From Paracoccaceae bacterium (GTDB lineage Bacteria; Pseudomonadota; Alphaproteobacteria; Rhodobacterales; Rhodobacteraceae), in NCBI GenBank assembly GCA_020447005.1, contig JAGRDO010000023.1, positions 1-39,599 on the forward strand: 39,599 bases of DNA, given 5' to 3'. Positions 17,479-24,976 of the stretch are shown here, piece by piece (positions within the stretch are counted from its first letter, which is position 1; every line of letters begins with the position of its first letter). Made by a program: the position numbers and the translations under genes. The notes under the pieces are model-generated. The model searched no databases and was not told where the DNA came from. It saw only the letters and a list, made by a program, of their open reading frames with translations.

Positions 17479-18509
17479 GCGGCACCCGCTTCCTCGGGGA
17501 GCAGCATCAACGCGGCAGGCTCGACCGCAACATGAACCGTCGTTCCGACCTTGGGCGCTGTTTGACCGGAGTGGATCGAAGCCAGCCCTTCCGCTGTGAT
17601 GCCGGAAAGTCCGATCCTGTAGTGGGTACCCAGAAACGTAACGGTTTCGACTTTACCCCTTAACGGACCGTCTTCGACGATCCTGACATCTTCGGCGCGT
17701 ACAAAAACGGTCTGTCCGGTACCGTCTTTCGGCAATGGCAGGACGCCACCATCAAGGTGCAGCGTTGAACCTTTCACACGCCCGCGTAACGTCATCGCGT
17801 TTCCAACGAACCCGGCCACGAAGGCGGACGTCGGGTTGCGATACAAATCCTCGGGCGTTCCACTTTGCACGACGCGGCCGTGCGACATCACGGCGACACG
17901 GTCCGCGATGGCCATGGCCTCGTCCTGGTCGTGGGTCACGAAGATGGCTGTGATGTCGAATTTCCGCAGAAGAATGGCCAGTTCATCGCGCAAGGTTTCA
18001 CGGAGCGACGCGTCCAGCGCCGAAAGCGGCTCGTCCAGCAACAGCAGCCTTGGGCGGGGCGCGATGGCACGGGCCAGCGCGACACGCTGACGCTGGCCAC
18101 CGGACAGCGCCGTGATCGCGCGACCGGCAAAGGGTTGCAGTTGACACATCTCGAGCACTTCGGTGACGCGGGCATCGATTTCGGGCTTTGACAACCTTTG
18201 CATTTTCAGCCCGTAACCGATGTTCGCACGCACGGACATGTTCGGGAACAAGGCGTAGGACTGGAATACCATCCCCACCTGCCGACGCTCGACGGGCAGG
18301 GTTGTCACGTTGTCATCGTCAAACCAGATTTCGCTGCTTGCATCCGGCTTTTCCAGCCCGGCGATGATCCGCAACAAGGTGGTCTTGCCGCAACCCGACG
18401 GACCGAGAAGCGAGACGATCTCGCCTTTGGCGACGGACAGTTCGGTTGACAGCAGCGCCTTGGTCCCATCCGGGTATGTCTTGGCGGTGTTGGTCAGACG
18501 CAGGGTCAT
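17475..18509 (-). CDS. ABC transporter ATPase (PotA/FbpC type)
   Basis: Nucleotide-binding subunit of a binding-protein-dependent importer, 344 residues. Walker A GPSGCGKTT lies at 36-44, Q-loop FQSY near 82, signature LSGGQ at 135-139, Walker B LLLLDEP about 155-161 and the H-loop VTHD after it, followed by a TOBE-type regulatory domain (about 240-344). The ATG at 18509 overlaps the stop of the permease gene by 4 bp; the longer frame upstream only shadows that permease. It resembles ATPases of the iron, polyamine, aminoethylphosphonate and sugar-phosphate importers, which cannot be separated by this subunit alone. Confidence 0.93.
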   Translation of the reverse strand: MTLRLTNTAKTYPDGTKALLSTELSVAKGEIVSLLGPSGCGKTTLLRIIAGLEKPDASSEIWFDDDNVTTLPVERRQVGMVFQSYALFPNMSVRANIGYGLKMQRLSKPEIDARVTEVLEMCQLQPFAGRAITALSGGQRQRVALARAIAPRPRLLLLDEPLSALDASLRETLRDELAILLRKFDITAIFVTHDQDEAMAIADRVAVMSHGRVVQSGTPEDLYRNPTSAFVAGFVGNAMTLRGRVKGSTLHLDGGVLPLPKDGTGQTVFVRAEDVRIVEDGPLRGKVETVTFLGTHYRIGLSGITAEGLASIHSGQTAPKVGTTVHVAVEPAALMLLPEEAGAA

Positions 18510-19297
18510 TTTGCAATCCTTTGTGCCCGCGCCGAGGCCCATTGCATGGCCATCAAGAGCGGTACGATGAGTACGAAGAAGACGAGCGTATAGGCCGAGG
18601 CGATCTCTAGCCGCATGGAGGCATAGCTGTCGGCCAGACCGACGGGCAGGGTTTTCAGGTAGGGGGTGTGCAGCATCCACGTAAGGTTGAACTCACCGAT
18701 CGACAGCGTGACCACGGTCAATGCGCCAGCCAGAATGCCGGGCATGGCATTGGGAACCACGATGTCGCGGAACCGTTGCCAGGGCGATGCCCCAAGCGTC
18801 GCGGCCCCCTCCTCGAGTGTCTTGAGATCCATGGCGCCAAGCACTGCGAGAATGGACCTGACCATGAACGGCAAGGTGTAAAGGACATGCCCCACAAGGA
18901 TGAATGTCCATGACGCGCGGAAACCCTTCATGGAGCCGTAGAGCTGCAAGAGTGCCAGCGCAAGCGCCAGCCCGGGGACGGCCAGCGGCAGGGAAATGAA
19001 CTCTTCCAGCAGGCGCGACAACCAACCCGGGTTTCGCGCAAGGCCGTAGGCGGCGGGCAAACCGATGATCAACGTGCAGATGAGACAGGCAAAGGCAAGC
19101 CATAGCGACAGGAAGATACTGTCGGCATAAAGCTCCCACACCCGATAGATCCACTTGAGGGTGAGCCCCGAGGAAATCCCCTTGAAGTAGTTCGCCGTCA
19201 CCCCGGCCATGACCGACAGGATGGTCGGGACAAGCAGGAACGCGCAGGCGCTTAGCGTGACGATCAGTTGCAGTATCTTGGTCTTCGATGACAACAT
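18506..19297 (-). CDS. ABC transporter permease, second membrane subunit
   Basis: Inner-membrane subunit, 263 residues, with about six hydrophobic helices (from ILQLIVTLSACAFLLVPTIL onward). The cytoplasmic EAA loop that docks on the ATPase is visible as LKTLEEGAATLGASPWQRFRDIVVPNAMPGIL. The start at 19297 (MLSSKTK) lies one base after the first permease's stop (TGAcATG), which fits coupled translation better than the 15-codon longer frame. It pairs with the neighbouring permease to form the channel. Confidence 0.92.
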   Translation of the reverse strand: MLSSKTKILQLIVTLSACAFLLVPTILSVMAGVTANYFKGISSGLTLKWIYRVWELYADSIFLSLWLAFACLICTLIIGLPAAYGLARNPGWLSRLLEEFISLPLAVPGLALALALLQLYGSMKGFRASWTFILVGHVLYTLPFMVRSILAVLGAMDLKTLEEGAATLGASPWQRFRDIVVPNAMPGILAGALTVVTLSIGEFNLTWMLHTPYLKTLPVGLADSYASMRLEIASAYTLVFFVLIVPLLMAMQWASARAQRIAK

Positions 19298-19298
19298 G

Positions 19299-20102
19299 TC
19301 AGCCCCCCGCCGCCACTGTCGAACCGGATAGAGACCGTGCAATCAGCAACAGTATCCAGGTGATGATGCCCAGAACGATCGACAGGGCAGCCGCCATGGC
19401 GATATTCGCGGACAAGGTGAATTCCGTGTAGATGACCATCGGGATAACGTCGATATCCGTGGCCAGCGTGAAGGCCGTGCCAAACGCCCCCATTGCCGTG
19501 GCAAAGGCGATGGCACCGGAGGCTATCAGGGACGGCATGAGCCCGGGCAGTATGACATCCACGACAACCCGGTAGGGCGACGCACCCATCGTCCGCGCGG
19601 CTTCTTCAAGCGAAGGGTCGAGTTTCTCTGCCGCGGCCATGACCGTAAGCAAGACGCGGGGTATCGAGAAATAGAGATAACCCAGAAACAGCCCCAAAGC
19701 CGAATAGGCAAACACCACGTGGTTCGGGGTCAATTGGTTCACCAGCCCTTGCCGTCCACCCAGCAGGATAATCAGAAAGCCGACCACGACACCGGGAAAC
19801 GCCAGTGGCAAGGTCAGCACGGAAAGCAGCGTTCCCCGGCCCCGAAACCGGTTTCTGACAAGGAACATGCCCGCAGTCGTGGACACTGCCAGCGCCGCGA
19901 ATGTGGTCGCAAGGGATACGAGAACCGTCAGGATAAGGGTGTTCAGGTAGCGCGGCTTGCGAAGAATATCGAGATAGATGGCCCAACCTGCGTCGCCTTC
20001 ACCAGAGGCCAGGAACAACCGGACCAATGGCAGCGCAAGAAACGCCAGAGAAAATACCAGCAGTGGCGCAAGACACGCCATGATGAAGGTTCGGTTTGAC
20101 AT
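19299..20102 (-). CDS. ABC transporter permease, first membrane subunit
   Basis: Inner-membrane subunit of the same importer, 267 residues, six predicted helices (first FIMACLAPLLVFSLAFLAL). EAA loop: LDPSLEEAARTMGASPYRVVVDVILPGLMP. Two adjacent ATG codons (20105 and 20102) are possible; the second has the better spacing (6 bases) from AGGA, so I use it. It follows the binding-protein gene across 52 bp that hold a GC-rich hairpin. Confidence 0.92.
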   Translation of the reverse strand: MSNRTFIMACLAPLLVFSLAFLALPLVRLFLASGEGDAGWAIYLDILRKPRYLNTLILTVLVSLATTFAALAVSTTAGMFLVRNRFRGRGTLLSVLTLPLAFPGVVVGFLIILLGGRQGLVNQLTPNHVVFAYSALGLFLGYLYFSIPRVLLTVMAAAEKLDPSLEEAARTMGASPYRVVVDVILPGLMPSLIASGAIAFATAMGAFGTAFTLATDIDVIPMVIYTEFTLSANIAMAAALSIVLGIITWILLLIARSLSGSTVAAGG

Positions 20103-20114
20103 CATGGATCCTAT

Positions 20115-20137
20115 GGGGGCGCGCGGACGCGGCCCCC
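20115..20137 (-). terminator. Hairpin between binding-protein and permease genes
   Basis: GGGGGC (20115-20120) pairs with GCCCCC (20132-20137) around an 11-base GC-rich loop that can pair further. It lies 18 bp past the stop of the binding-protein gene. Such intercistronic hairpins usually partly stop transcription or protect the upstream mRNA, giving more binding protein than permease. Confidence 0.5.
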
Positions 20138-20154
20138 TGATGTTGTGGGCCTGG

Positions 20155-21150
20155 TTACTTGACTTCGGACAGGTAACGCTCGCCGAACCCGGCCTGGGCC
20201 TGCTCCATCTTCGCATAGTCCACAGCTACGGCGCGCTCATAATCGCTGGCCGGCAGGAACTTCTCGGCGACTTCGGCGGGCAGCTCGACAGGGCGCGAAG
20301 GCTGCAGATACGCGTTGGTCCAGATCGCCTGCCCCTTGTCGGAGAGGATGAAGTCCAGCACGCGCTTGCCAAGCTCCGGATGGGGACCATTGTTGACGAG
20401 GCTCATCACATAAGGCACCCGCACCGACCCCTCGCAGGGCAGGACGAATTCGAAGTTGCCGTCTTCCTCATACTTCCCGCGGTAAGCGTTGAAGTCATAG
20501 TCAAAGAGGATCGGAATTTCGCCGGAAACGACCCGTGCGTAGGATGTCTGCTTGGGCACGATCGGGGAGTTCTTTCCCAGTTCGTTGAAATACTTGATGG
20601 CCGGATCGAAGTTATCCAGATCGCCGCCAAACGCCAGGTTGACGGCAACGGCGCCCGCATAGCCGACGAAGGCCGAGGACGGATCAAGATACCCCACCAT
20701 GCCGCGATATTCCGGCTTGGTCAGATCGGCAAAACACTGCGGCACCTCGGCGCCGCCCAGGGCATCCACGTTCACGAATAGCCCAAGCGTGCCATAGTGA
20801 ACGGCAAACCACTTGCCTTCCGGATCCTTGAGGCCATCGGGAATATCGTCAAAGCCGGCCGGCTTGTAGGCCGCTGCCACGCCTTCGTTGCCTGCCTTGA
20901 TGCCGGTCGTCACGCCGTAATAGGCGACATCGGCAACTGGGTTGTCGCGCTCTGCCAGCAACTGGCTAAGCGTCTGCCCGGAGTTCTTGTTGTCATGCGG
21001 CATCTGGATGTCGAGTTCCTTGTCGATCGCTTCCAGCATCGACGCCCAGTCCGCCCATTGCGGCGGGCAGTTGTAGCACACGGCATCTTCGGCAAATGCA
21101 GGCGCGGCAAGCACCATTGTCAGGGCAGAGGCGGCAAGTTTATATCTCAT
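20155..21150 (-). CDS. ABC transporter periplasmic substrate-binding protein (AfuA/FbpA-like)
   Basis: Secreted binding protein, 331 residues, with a clear signal peptide (YKLAASALTMVLAAPAFA, cleavage before EDAV). The fold type is the iron/polyamine/phosphonate/sugar-phosphate cluster: YGVTTGIKAGNEGVAAAY, the hinge-region EYRGMVGYLDPSSAFVGYAG, and the C-terminal GKRVLDFILSDKGQAIW. An unusual CYNC pair stands right at the mature N-terminus (C25, C28) with two more cysteines later (PQCF, LPCEGS), so two disulfides are possible. It lies 20 bp after the LacI-type gene. The ligand is unknown; the operon's phosphodiesterase suggests a phosphodiester or phosphorylated compound. Confidence 0.9.
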   Translation of the reverse strand: MRYKLAASALTMVLAAPAFAEDAVCYNCPPQWADWASMLEAIDKELDIQMPHDNKNSGQTLSQLLAERDNPVADVAYYGVTTGIKAGNEGVAAAYKPAGFDDIPDGLKDPEGKWFAVHYGTLGLFVNVDALGGAEVPQCFADLTKPEYRGMVGYLDPSSAFVGYAGAVAVNLAFGGDLDNFDPAIKYFNELGKNSPIVPKQTSYARVVSGEIPILFDYDFNAYRGKYEEDGNFEFVLPCEGSVRVPYVMSLVNNGPHPELGKRVLDFILSDKGQAIWTNAYLQPSRPVELPAEVAEKFLPASDYERAVAVDYAKMEQAQAGFGERYLSEVK

Positions 21151-21170
21151 CTCGATCTCTCCTATCGGAT

Positions 21171-22250
21171 TTACGCAGTCTTTTGGGTCGGGTCGTTTGA
21201 CGGCGGGAAGGCGGCAACCTTCCCGTCGTCTTTGCTTTCGGCGGGCAAGGGCATCAGGCTGCCCCCGGCGCGGAAACTGAAAGTACTGTTTTTGCTTGGC
21301 CTTTCCGGCGGCGAAGTCCCGTTGATCAAGGACAGAATGGTCTGGCCGGCACCCGCACCCAGATCGCGCGGGGCGGTCACGATAGTTGCAAGACTGGGTT
21401 CGACCATGAGACCGACTTTGATGCCATCAAACCCGACGATAGAAAGTTCCTGCGGCACTTTTATGAACAGATTGCGTGCGCTTCGTATCGTCGCCAAAGC
21501 AAGAAAATCGTTCGAGGCGAAAATCCCGGTCAGATCGGGATGGTCATGCAGGAACCCTCTCAGATGGTCCGTCAGGTCATGACCGTCATCATCCACTTCC
21601 AGCAAGGCGGGCGGCGCCATCGCGTTCTTCGCGCACCCTTCGACAAACCCCTCGTATCGTTGCCGCGCCCGGTCGGAATTCAGAAAGTTCAGCGCCAGAA
21701 ATCCGGTGTTTTTATGATTGTTCATGGCAAACTTGTCCGCAACCAGAGCGGCGGCGGCATGATCCCCGACCGACCAGCTCACCTCCCCGTCCGGTGCCTC
21801 GTTGAACAGCAGACTGTGGGGCAGGCGACGACTTCTGACCAGATCCAGCCCTTCGCTTTTCTGGGCATCGGCGACTGTCAGCAGGACACCATCGACTTGC
21901 TTTGCGACCAGTGTCCGGATCGCATTCGTCTCGATCTCGGGGCTGTAGTTGGTGCAAATCAGAAGCATCTGGTATCCGGCGTTCCGAAAGACTTCCTGAG
22001 CGCCCTGAACCGCATCGGCATAAACGGGGTTCTCGATGGACGGCACCACACAGCCAATCGTGCGCGTGGTGTTGCTTTGCAAGGACCGGCCAACTTCGCT
22101 GAACTGGAAATCGAGCGCATCCACCGCCGCCAGAACCCGCTCTCGCATTTCGGCGCTGGCCGGGCCGGTGTTGTTCAGGACACGGCTGACTGTCGCTACA
22201 CCACAACCGGCGCGTTGAGCGACATCCTTGATGGTGGCAGCCTGACCCAA
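21171..22250 (-). CDS. LacI-family transcriptional regulator
   Basis: DNA-binding repressor of the LacI/GalR family, 359 residues. The helix-turn-helix plus hinge opens the protein (TIKDVAQRAGCGVATVSRVLNN, about 6-27), followed by the periplasmic-binding-like ligand domain (IGCVVPSIENPVYADAVQGAQE..., DGVLLTVADA, FASNDFLALATI, LSIVGFDG). The tail after about 315 is unusually long and polar (PPERPSKN...DPTQKTA). I chose TTG at 22250: family members start just before this helix, and the longer frame would read through a perfect operator palindrome. It is first gene of the six-gene operon, so it represses its own operon. Confidence 0.9.
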   Translation of the reverse strand: MGQAATIKDVAQRAGCGVATVSRVLNNTGPASAEMRERVLAAVDALDFQFSEVGRSLQSNTTRTIGCVVPSIENPVYADAVQGAQEVFRNAGYQMLLICTNYSPEIETNAIRTLVAKQVDGVLLTVADAQKSEGLDLVRSRRLPHSLLFNEAPDGEVSWSVGDHAAAALVADKFAMNNHKNTGFLALNFLNSDRARQRYEGFVEGCAKNAMAPPALLEVDDDGHDLTDHLRGFLHDHPDLTGIFASNDFLALATIRSARNLFIKVPQELSIVGFDGIKVGLMVEPSLATIVTAPRDLGAGAGQTILSLINGTSPPERPSKNSTFSFRAGGSLMPLPAESKDDGKVAAFPPSNDPTQKTA

Positions 22251-22262
22251 TTTCCGCCCCCT

Positions 22263-22278
22263 GTGGAAACGTTTCCAC
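22263..22278. promoter_or_regulatory. LacI-type operator, perfect 16-bp palindrome
   Basis: GTGGAAACGTTTCCAC is a perfect palindrome with the central CG typical of LacI/GalR-family operators. It lies 12 bp before the TTG start of the LacI-type gene and just downstream of its candidate -10 box, where a bound repressor would block transcription start. Confidence 0.85.
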
Positions 22279-22281
22279 CAA

Positions 22282-22310
22282 TGGGTAGCCGAAATCGGCC
22301 GTTGGCGCAA
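22282..22310 (-). promoter_or_regulatory. Candidate promoter of the LacI-ABC-phosphodiesterase operon
   Basis: On the minus strand TTGCGC (22310-22305), a 17-base spacer and TACCCA (22287-22282). The -10 is weak, but the predicted start falls inside the operator. The IS6-type end begins only 25 bp further upstream. Confidence 0.4.
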
Positions 22311-22334
22311 GAATTTCTGGAAATCGGGTTTAGG

Positions 22335-22404
22335 GGGGCTGCTGCATCAATCGTTTCGTTTGGCTATTCGGTCGGTCATGGGGTTGGACATGCGGCGCCC
22401 CTCA
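22335..22404 (+). repeat. 70-bp inverted repeat, left copy
   Basis: Reverse complement of 29657-29726 with 59 of 70 positions identical and no gap. It covers the IS6-type terminal repeat and the first codons of the transposase. Confidence 0.9.
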
Positions 22405-22660
22405 GCCTTCATGCACCAGCATGCTCCGTGCGGGATGCTCCTTCGCGCCATTTGCGGGTGCCTGCGTTATCCGCTGTCCCGCCAGAAAGTCGTCGGTCTT
22501 CTGACGAAGCGTGACGCCACCATTGACCCGTCGGCCGTCGGTCGACGGGTTCAGAAATTCGGTCCCGAAATGACCAATCCTACAGAGAAACATCTGCGCC
22601 GCGCGCGCCGGCTGGCATATGGGTGAGACCTGTGTCCGTGTCGGCCGAAAGTGGCGAAAC
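22378..22660 (+). pseudogene. IS6-family transposase, N-terminal fragment with frameshift
   Basis: Reads MGLDMRRPSAF..., then LRYPLSRQKVVGLLTKRDA and RRVQKFGPEMTNPTEKHLRR, which follows the N-terminal helix-turn-helix region of IS6 transposases. A shift to the +1 frame between about 22600 and 22613 is then needed to continue into WHMGETCVRVGRKWR. That matches the first catalytic block of the family (usually WHVDETY...GGKWR), but the catalytic aspartate is glycine here. After about 22660 similarity is lost; the other two catalytic residues are absent. The gene is therefore dead by frameshift, substitution and truncation. Identification rests on recalled family pattern, not on a search. Confidence 0.75.
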
Positions 22661-22766
22661 AAATCGAATTCACAGGCGGGCCGCTCGAAAGGGCCGCATG
22701 ATCCCGGGCCTCGCCAAGCTGCCGCGCACCACGGGAGTTAGCGTGGCAGTCCCGCCTCTGGGCACA

Positions 22767-23543
22767 TCACCAACAGGTGTAGCCACCATCGATCAGGACA
22801 ATCGCGCCCGTCATATAGCTTGACGCGTCGCTTGCCAGGAAGAGCATCAAATTCGCGATCTCCTCGGGTTGGCCGAACCTGCCAAGCGGGGTCATGCTCT
22901 TCCACATGGGAAGCCAGTCGGGATTGCTGATGCCGCGCGCCGTGAGGTCCGTGATAACGTATCCCGGTGCCACTGCATTCACCCGGATTCCATGAGGGGC
23001 CAATTCCATCGCCAACGATTTGACCATCTGGTGGACGGCCGCCTTGGACGTGTTGTAGTGCGCCTGCGGCTGGGGACGATCTACGGTAAACCCGGAATTG
23101 GATCCGATTGCCACGATCGTACCGGAACCGCGCTCGACCATTTTCCGCGCAACCGCTTGTGAAATATAGAATTGACCGTTGATGTTTACGTTCATCACGG
23201 CCTCCCATTCTTCTGGCTGTATCTCCAGGGCGGGGGTATTGGGGTTGATGCCGATTCCGTTGAAAAGAACGTCGATACGCCCGAAGTCTGCAATGATCGC
23301 ATCGACGATCCTGGGAGAATTGGCCGCCTTCGACAGATCGCCGCCATAGGCAACGACCCTGCGCCCGCTGGTTTCGGAGATCTCTTTCGCGGTTTGTTTC
23401 GCAACGTCTTCAAGTATGTCGACGATGGCGATTTCGGCACCGGTACTCGCCGCAAGTTCGGCCACGGCCCGCCCTATACCTCTGGCGCCACCTGTCACGA
23501 CGGCAACCTTGCCGCTAAGGCCAAACCGCTCCAAAACGTTCAT
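22767..23543 (-). CDS. SDR-family NAD-dependent dehydrogenase (probable polyol/sugar dehydrogenase)
   Basis: Classical short-chain dehydrogenase, 258 residues. Cofactor loop TGGARGIG lies at 17-24; aspartate 42 at the end of strand 2 (IAIVDI) favours NAD over NADP. FNGIG at 94-98 replaces the common NNAG. Catalytic Ser lies in IGSNSG (148-150), with Tyr163 and Lys167 in YNTSK. The C-terminal IDGGYTCW is frequent in polyol and sugar dehydrogenases of the family. Lying in the same module as a carbohydrate importer and DeoR-type regulator, it probably oxidises the imported polyol or sugar. The gene has its own 227-bp upstream region with palindromes, so may be transcribed separately from the regulator. 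Confidence 0.9.
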   Translation of the reverse strand: MNVLERFGLSGKVAVVTGGARGIGRAVAELAASTGAEIAIVDILEDVAKQTAKEISETSGRRVVAYGGDLSKAANSPRIVDAIIADFGRIDVLFNGIGINPNTPALEIQPEEWEAVMNVNINGQFYISQAVARKMVERGSGTIVAIGSNSGFTVDRPQPQAHYNTSKAAVHQMVKSLAMELAPHGIRVNAVAPGYVITDLTARGISNPDWLPMWKSMTPLGRFGQPEEIANLMLFLASDASSYMTGAIVLIDGGYTCW

Positions 23544-23576
23544 TTTGTTCTCCTAGCTGACGAACATCTGTTGCCG

Positions 23577-23609
23577 ATACGCGAACGCGTATGAACTCGG
23601 AGCGTTCGC
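23577..23609. promoter_or_regulatory. Two overlapping palindromes upstream of the SDR gene
   Basis: ATACGCG-AA-CGCGTAT (23577-23592, perfect 7-bp arms) overlaps a wider inverted repeat GCGAACGC (23581-23588) / GCGTTCGC (23602-23609) with a 13-base spacer. CGAA/TTCG half-sites are typical of DeoR/GlpR-family operators. Position 34-66 bp before the SDR start fits a regulator site. A TTTTTGTTTGAAAA-like stretch on the minus strand (23711-23725) resembles the T-rich motifs upstream of the transporter genes. Confidence 0.5.
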
Positions 23610-23770
23610 AAGACGTCAACGTCATCGTCGGCCGGGTTCAGTCAGCGCCCCACCCGAAAACGGCGGGAAGCGAAACCGTGTGAACCGACATAAACCATAC
23701 GATTCTTACATTTTCAAACAAAAAGCATCATAAACTCGCCAAAGCGCACAAACTCCGGCGCGGCCAGAAA

Positions 23771-24604
23771 TCAGTTGGCTACGATGATTTCTACGCCTGC
23801 CCGCGCAATATCGGCTGCAAGACCCTCGGGGGGCCGCTTGTCGGTGATCAGGTGAGTGAACTCGGCAAGAGGCGCGACATTGACCAATGACACTCTTTCG
23901 AATTTTGTCGAATCGCAGAGCATGATCTTGCGCGTCGCGCGGCGCAGATACAGGCGTTTCATGTCCGCCTCTTCGAGGGAATAGTCATAGGCACCCTGCC
24001 CTGTCACCCCGGATACGCCGATAAAGGCGACGTCGAACCACAGTGATCCGAATTGCTCGGTCGCGGCCGGCCCGCTTGTCGACATTTCTTCTTCGCGGAT
24101 CCGTCCGCCGGCCAGATAGACCTCAACCCCCTTTGACGCGAGCTGCATTGAAGCGCGGATATTGTTGGTAAATACCTTGGTGTGGGTGCTCGCATCCATC
24201 ATCTCGGCAAGCATGTACGTTGTCGTGCCGACATCGACCGCGACACTTCGCGATCCGCCGGCAATTTGACTGGCGATCGCGGCGATGCGACGTTTCAGTT
24301 CTGCGTTGCGCCGTTGACGCCTGTCAAATGCAGGTTCGACCCGATCGGTAAGCTCGTCGGTGACACTCAGTGCCGTTTGCTTTACCCGGATCGCGCCGCC
24401 GTGGGTTCGTGCCAGCTTTCCTGCCTTTTCCAGCTCTACCAGATCGCGCCTGATGGTCATATCGGAGACAGCAAGTTGCTGGGCCAGCGCGCTGACAGTA
24501 ACCGAGCCATGGCGGATAATTTCGTCGAGAATTGACGAATGCCTCACATGCGCCAGATATTTGGGGCGCTCGACCGTGTTCGAGGATGTTTGCGCGTCGG
24601 TCAT
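23771..24604 (-). CDS. DeoR/GlpR-family transcriptional regulator
   Basis: Repressor of the DeoR family, 277 residues. The N-terminal winged helix-turn-helix is at about 20-75 (SILDEIIRHGSVTVSALAQQLAVSDMTIRRDLVELEKAGKLARTHGGA). A C-terminal sugar-phosphate-sensing domain of the ribose-5-phosphate-isomerase-like fold follows (VAVDVGTTTYMLAEMM, TNNIRASMQLA, VYLAGGRIREEE, FIGVSG, MLCDSTKFERVS). Family members sense phosphorylated sugars or polyols. The start ATG at 24604 has a weak ribosome site; the 50-codon longer frame looks non-coding. It lies between the SDR gene and the ABC operon, all on the minus strand, and is the obvious local regulator. Confidence 0.9.
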   Translation of the reverse strand: MTDAQTSSNTVERPKYLAHVRHSSILDEIIRHGSVTVSALAQQLAVSDMTIRRDLVELEKAGKLARTHGGAIRVKQTALSVTDELTDRVEPAFDRRQRRNAELKRRIAAIASQIAGGSRSVAVDVGTTTYMLAEMMDASTHTKVFTNNIRASMQLASKGVEVYLAGGRIREEEMSTSGPAATEQFGSLWFDVAFIGVSGVTGQGAYDYSLEEADMKRLYLRRATRKIMLCDSTKFERVSLVNVAPLAEFTHLITDKRPPEGLAADIARAGVEIIVAN

Positions 24605-24976
24605 CGTTTGGTTGTCGTTTCCGCAGCGAACCTTGCCGTCAACTCGATCAGGCCGGTGAGAAGACTGATCGAGAATAAACATGCACGCACGAACTTGGCA
24701 ACCGGCCTCGGGTCGAAAGGACGTCCAGAGGGCTTGCTGTGGCCCCCGGCGCACTGTGGAGGGCGCTTTTGCGCCCGCGTCACCACGGATTGCAGAACAA
24801 GGAGATCGAGGGAGATCGTCGATCGATGGATGGCGCCGGAAACTGGCGGGCCTAATCGCAGAAAGGGCGGCGCCATGGCGGGCCGGACCATTGACGGGCG
24901 ATTTTATTCAATGCACCGGCGAACCTTCACCACCCATCGTCTGGCGCAATCATCGCCGATATGGGGGGGCGCCCAA
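24605..24976. other. Gene-free gap between regulator and transporter ATPase
   Basis: No convincing gene. Open frames on both strands here resemble no family I recognise and have unlikely composition. A GGGCGC-TTTT-GCGCCC hairpin (24761-24776) may end the transporter transcript coming from the right. The promoter of the DeoR-type gene must lie in the left part, but no good -35/-10 pair stood out. Confidence 0.5.

Larger units (their letters stand above)
22335..22660 (+). mobile_element. Left IS6-family insertion sequence remnant
   Basis: Starts with GGGGCTGCTGCATCA, which lines up with the IS6/IS26 terminal repeat pattern (IS26 begins GGCACTGTTGCA), and leads on the plus strand into a broken transposase gene. 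The first 70 bp recur inverted at 29657-29726. The right half of the element is missing and similarity fades near 22660. The 8 bp before it (22327-22334) do not match the 8 bp outside the other remnant, so no target duplication is seen. This element and unrecognised sequence fill most of the gap between the LacI-type gene (22250) and the SDR gene (22767); nothing else was recognised in 22660-22766. Confidence 0.75.

Noticed and set aside
22402-22662. 86-codon minus-strand frame between the LacI and SDR genes
   Set aside because: It is the antisense of the IS6 transposase fragment, whose plus-strand frame shows the family pattern.
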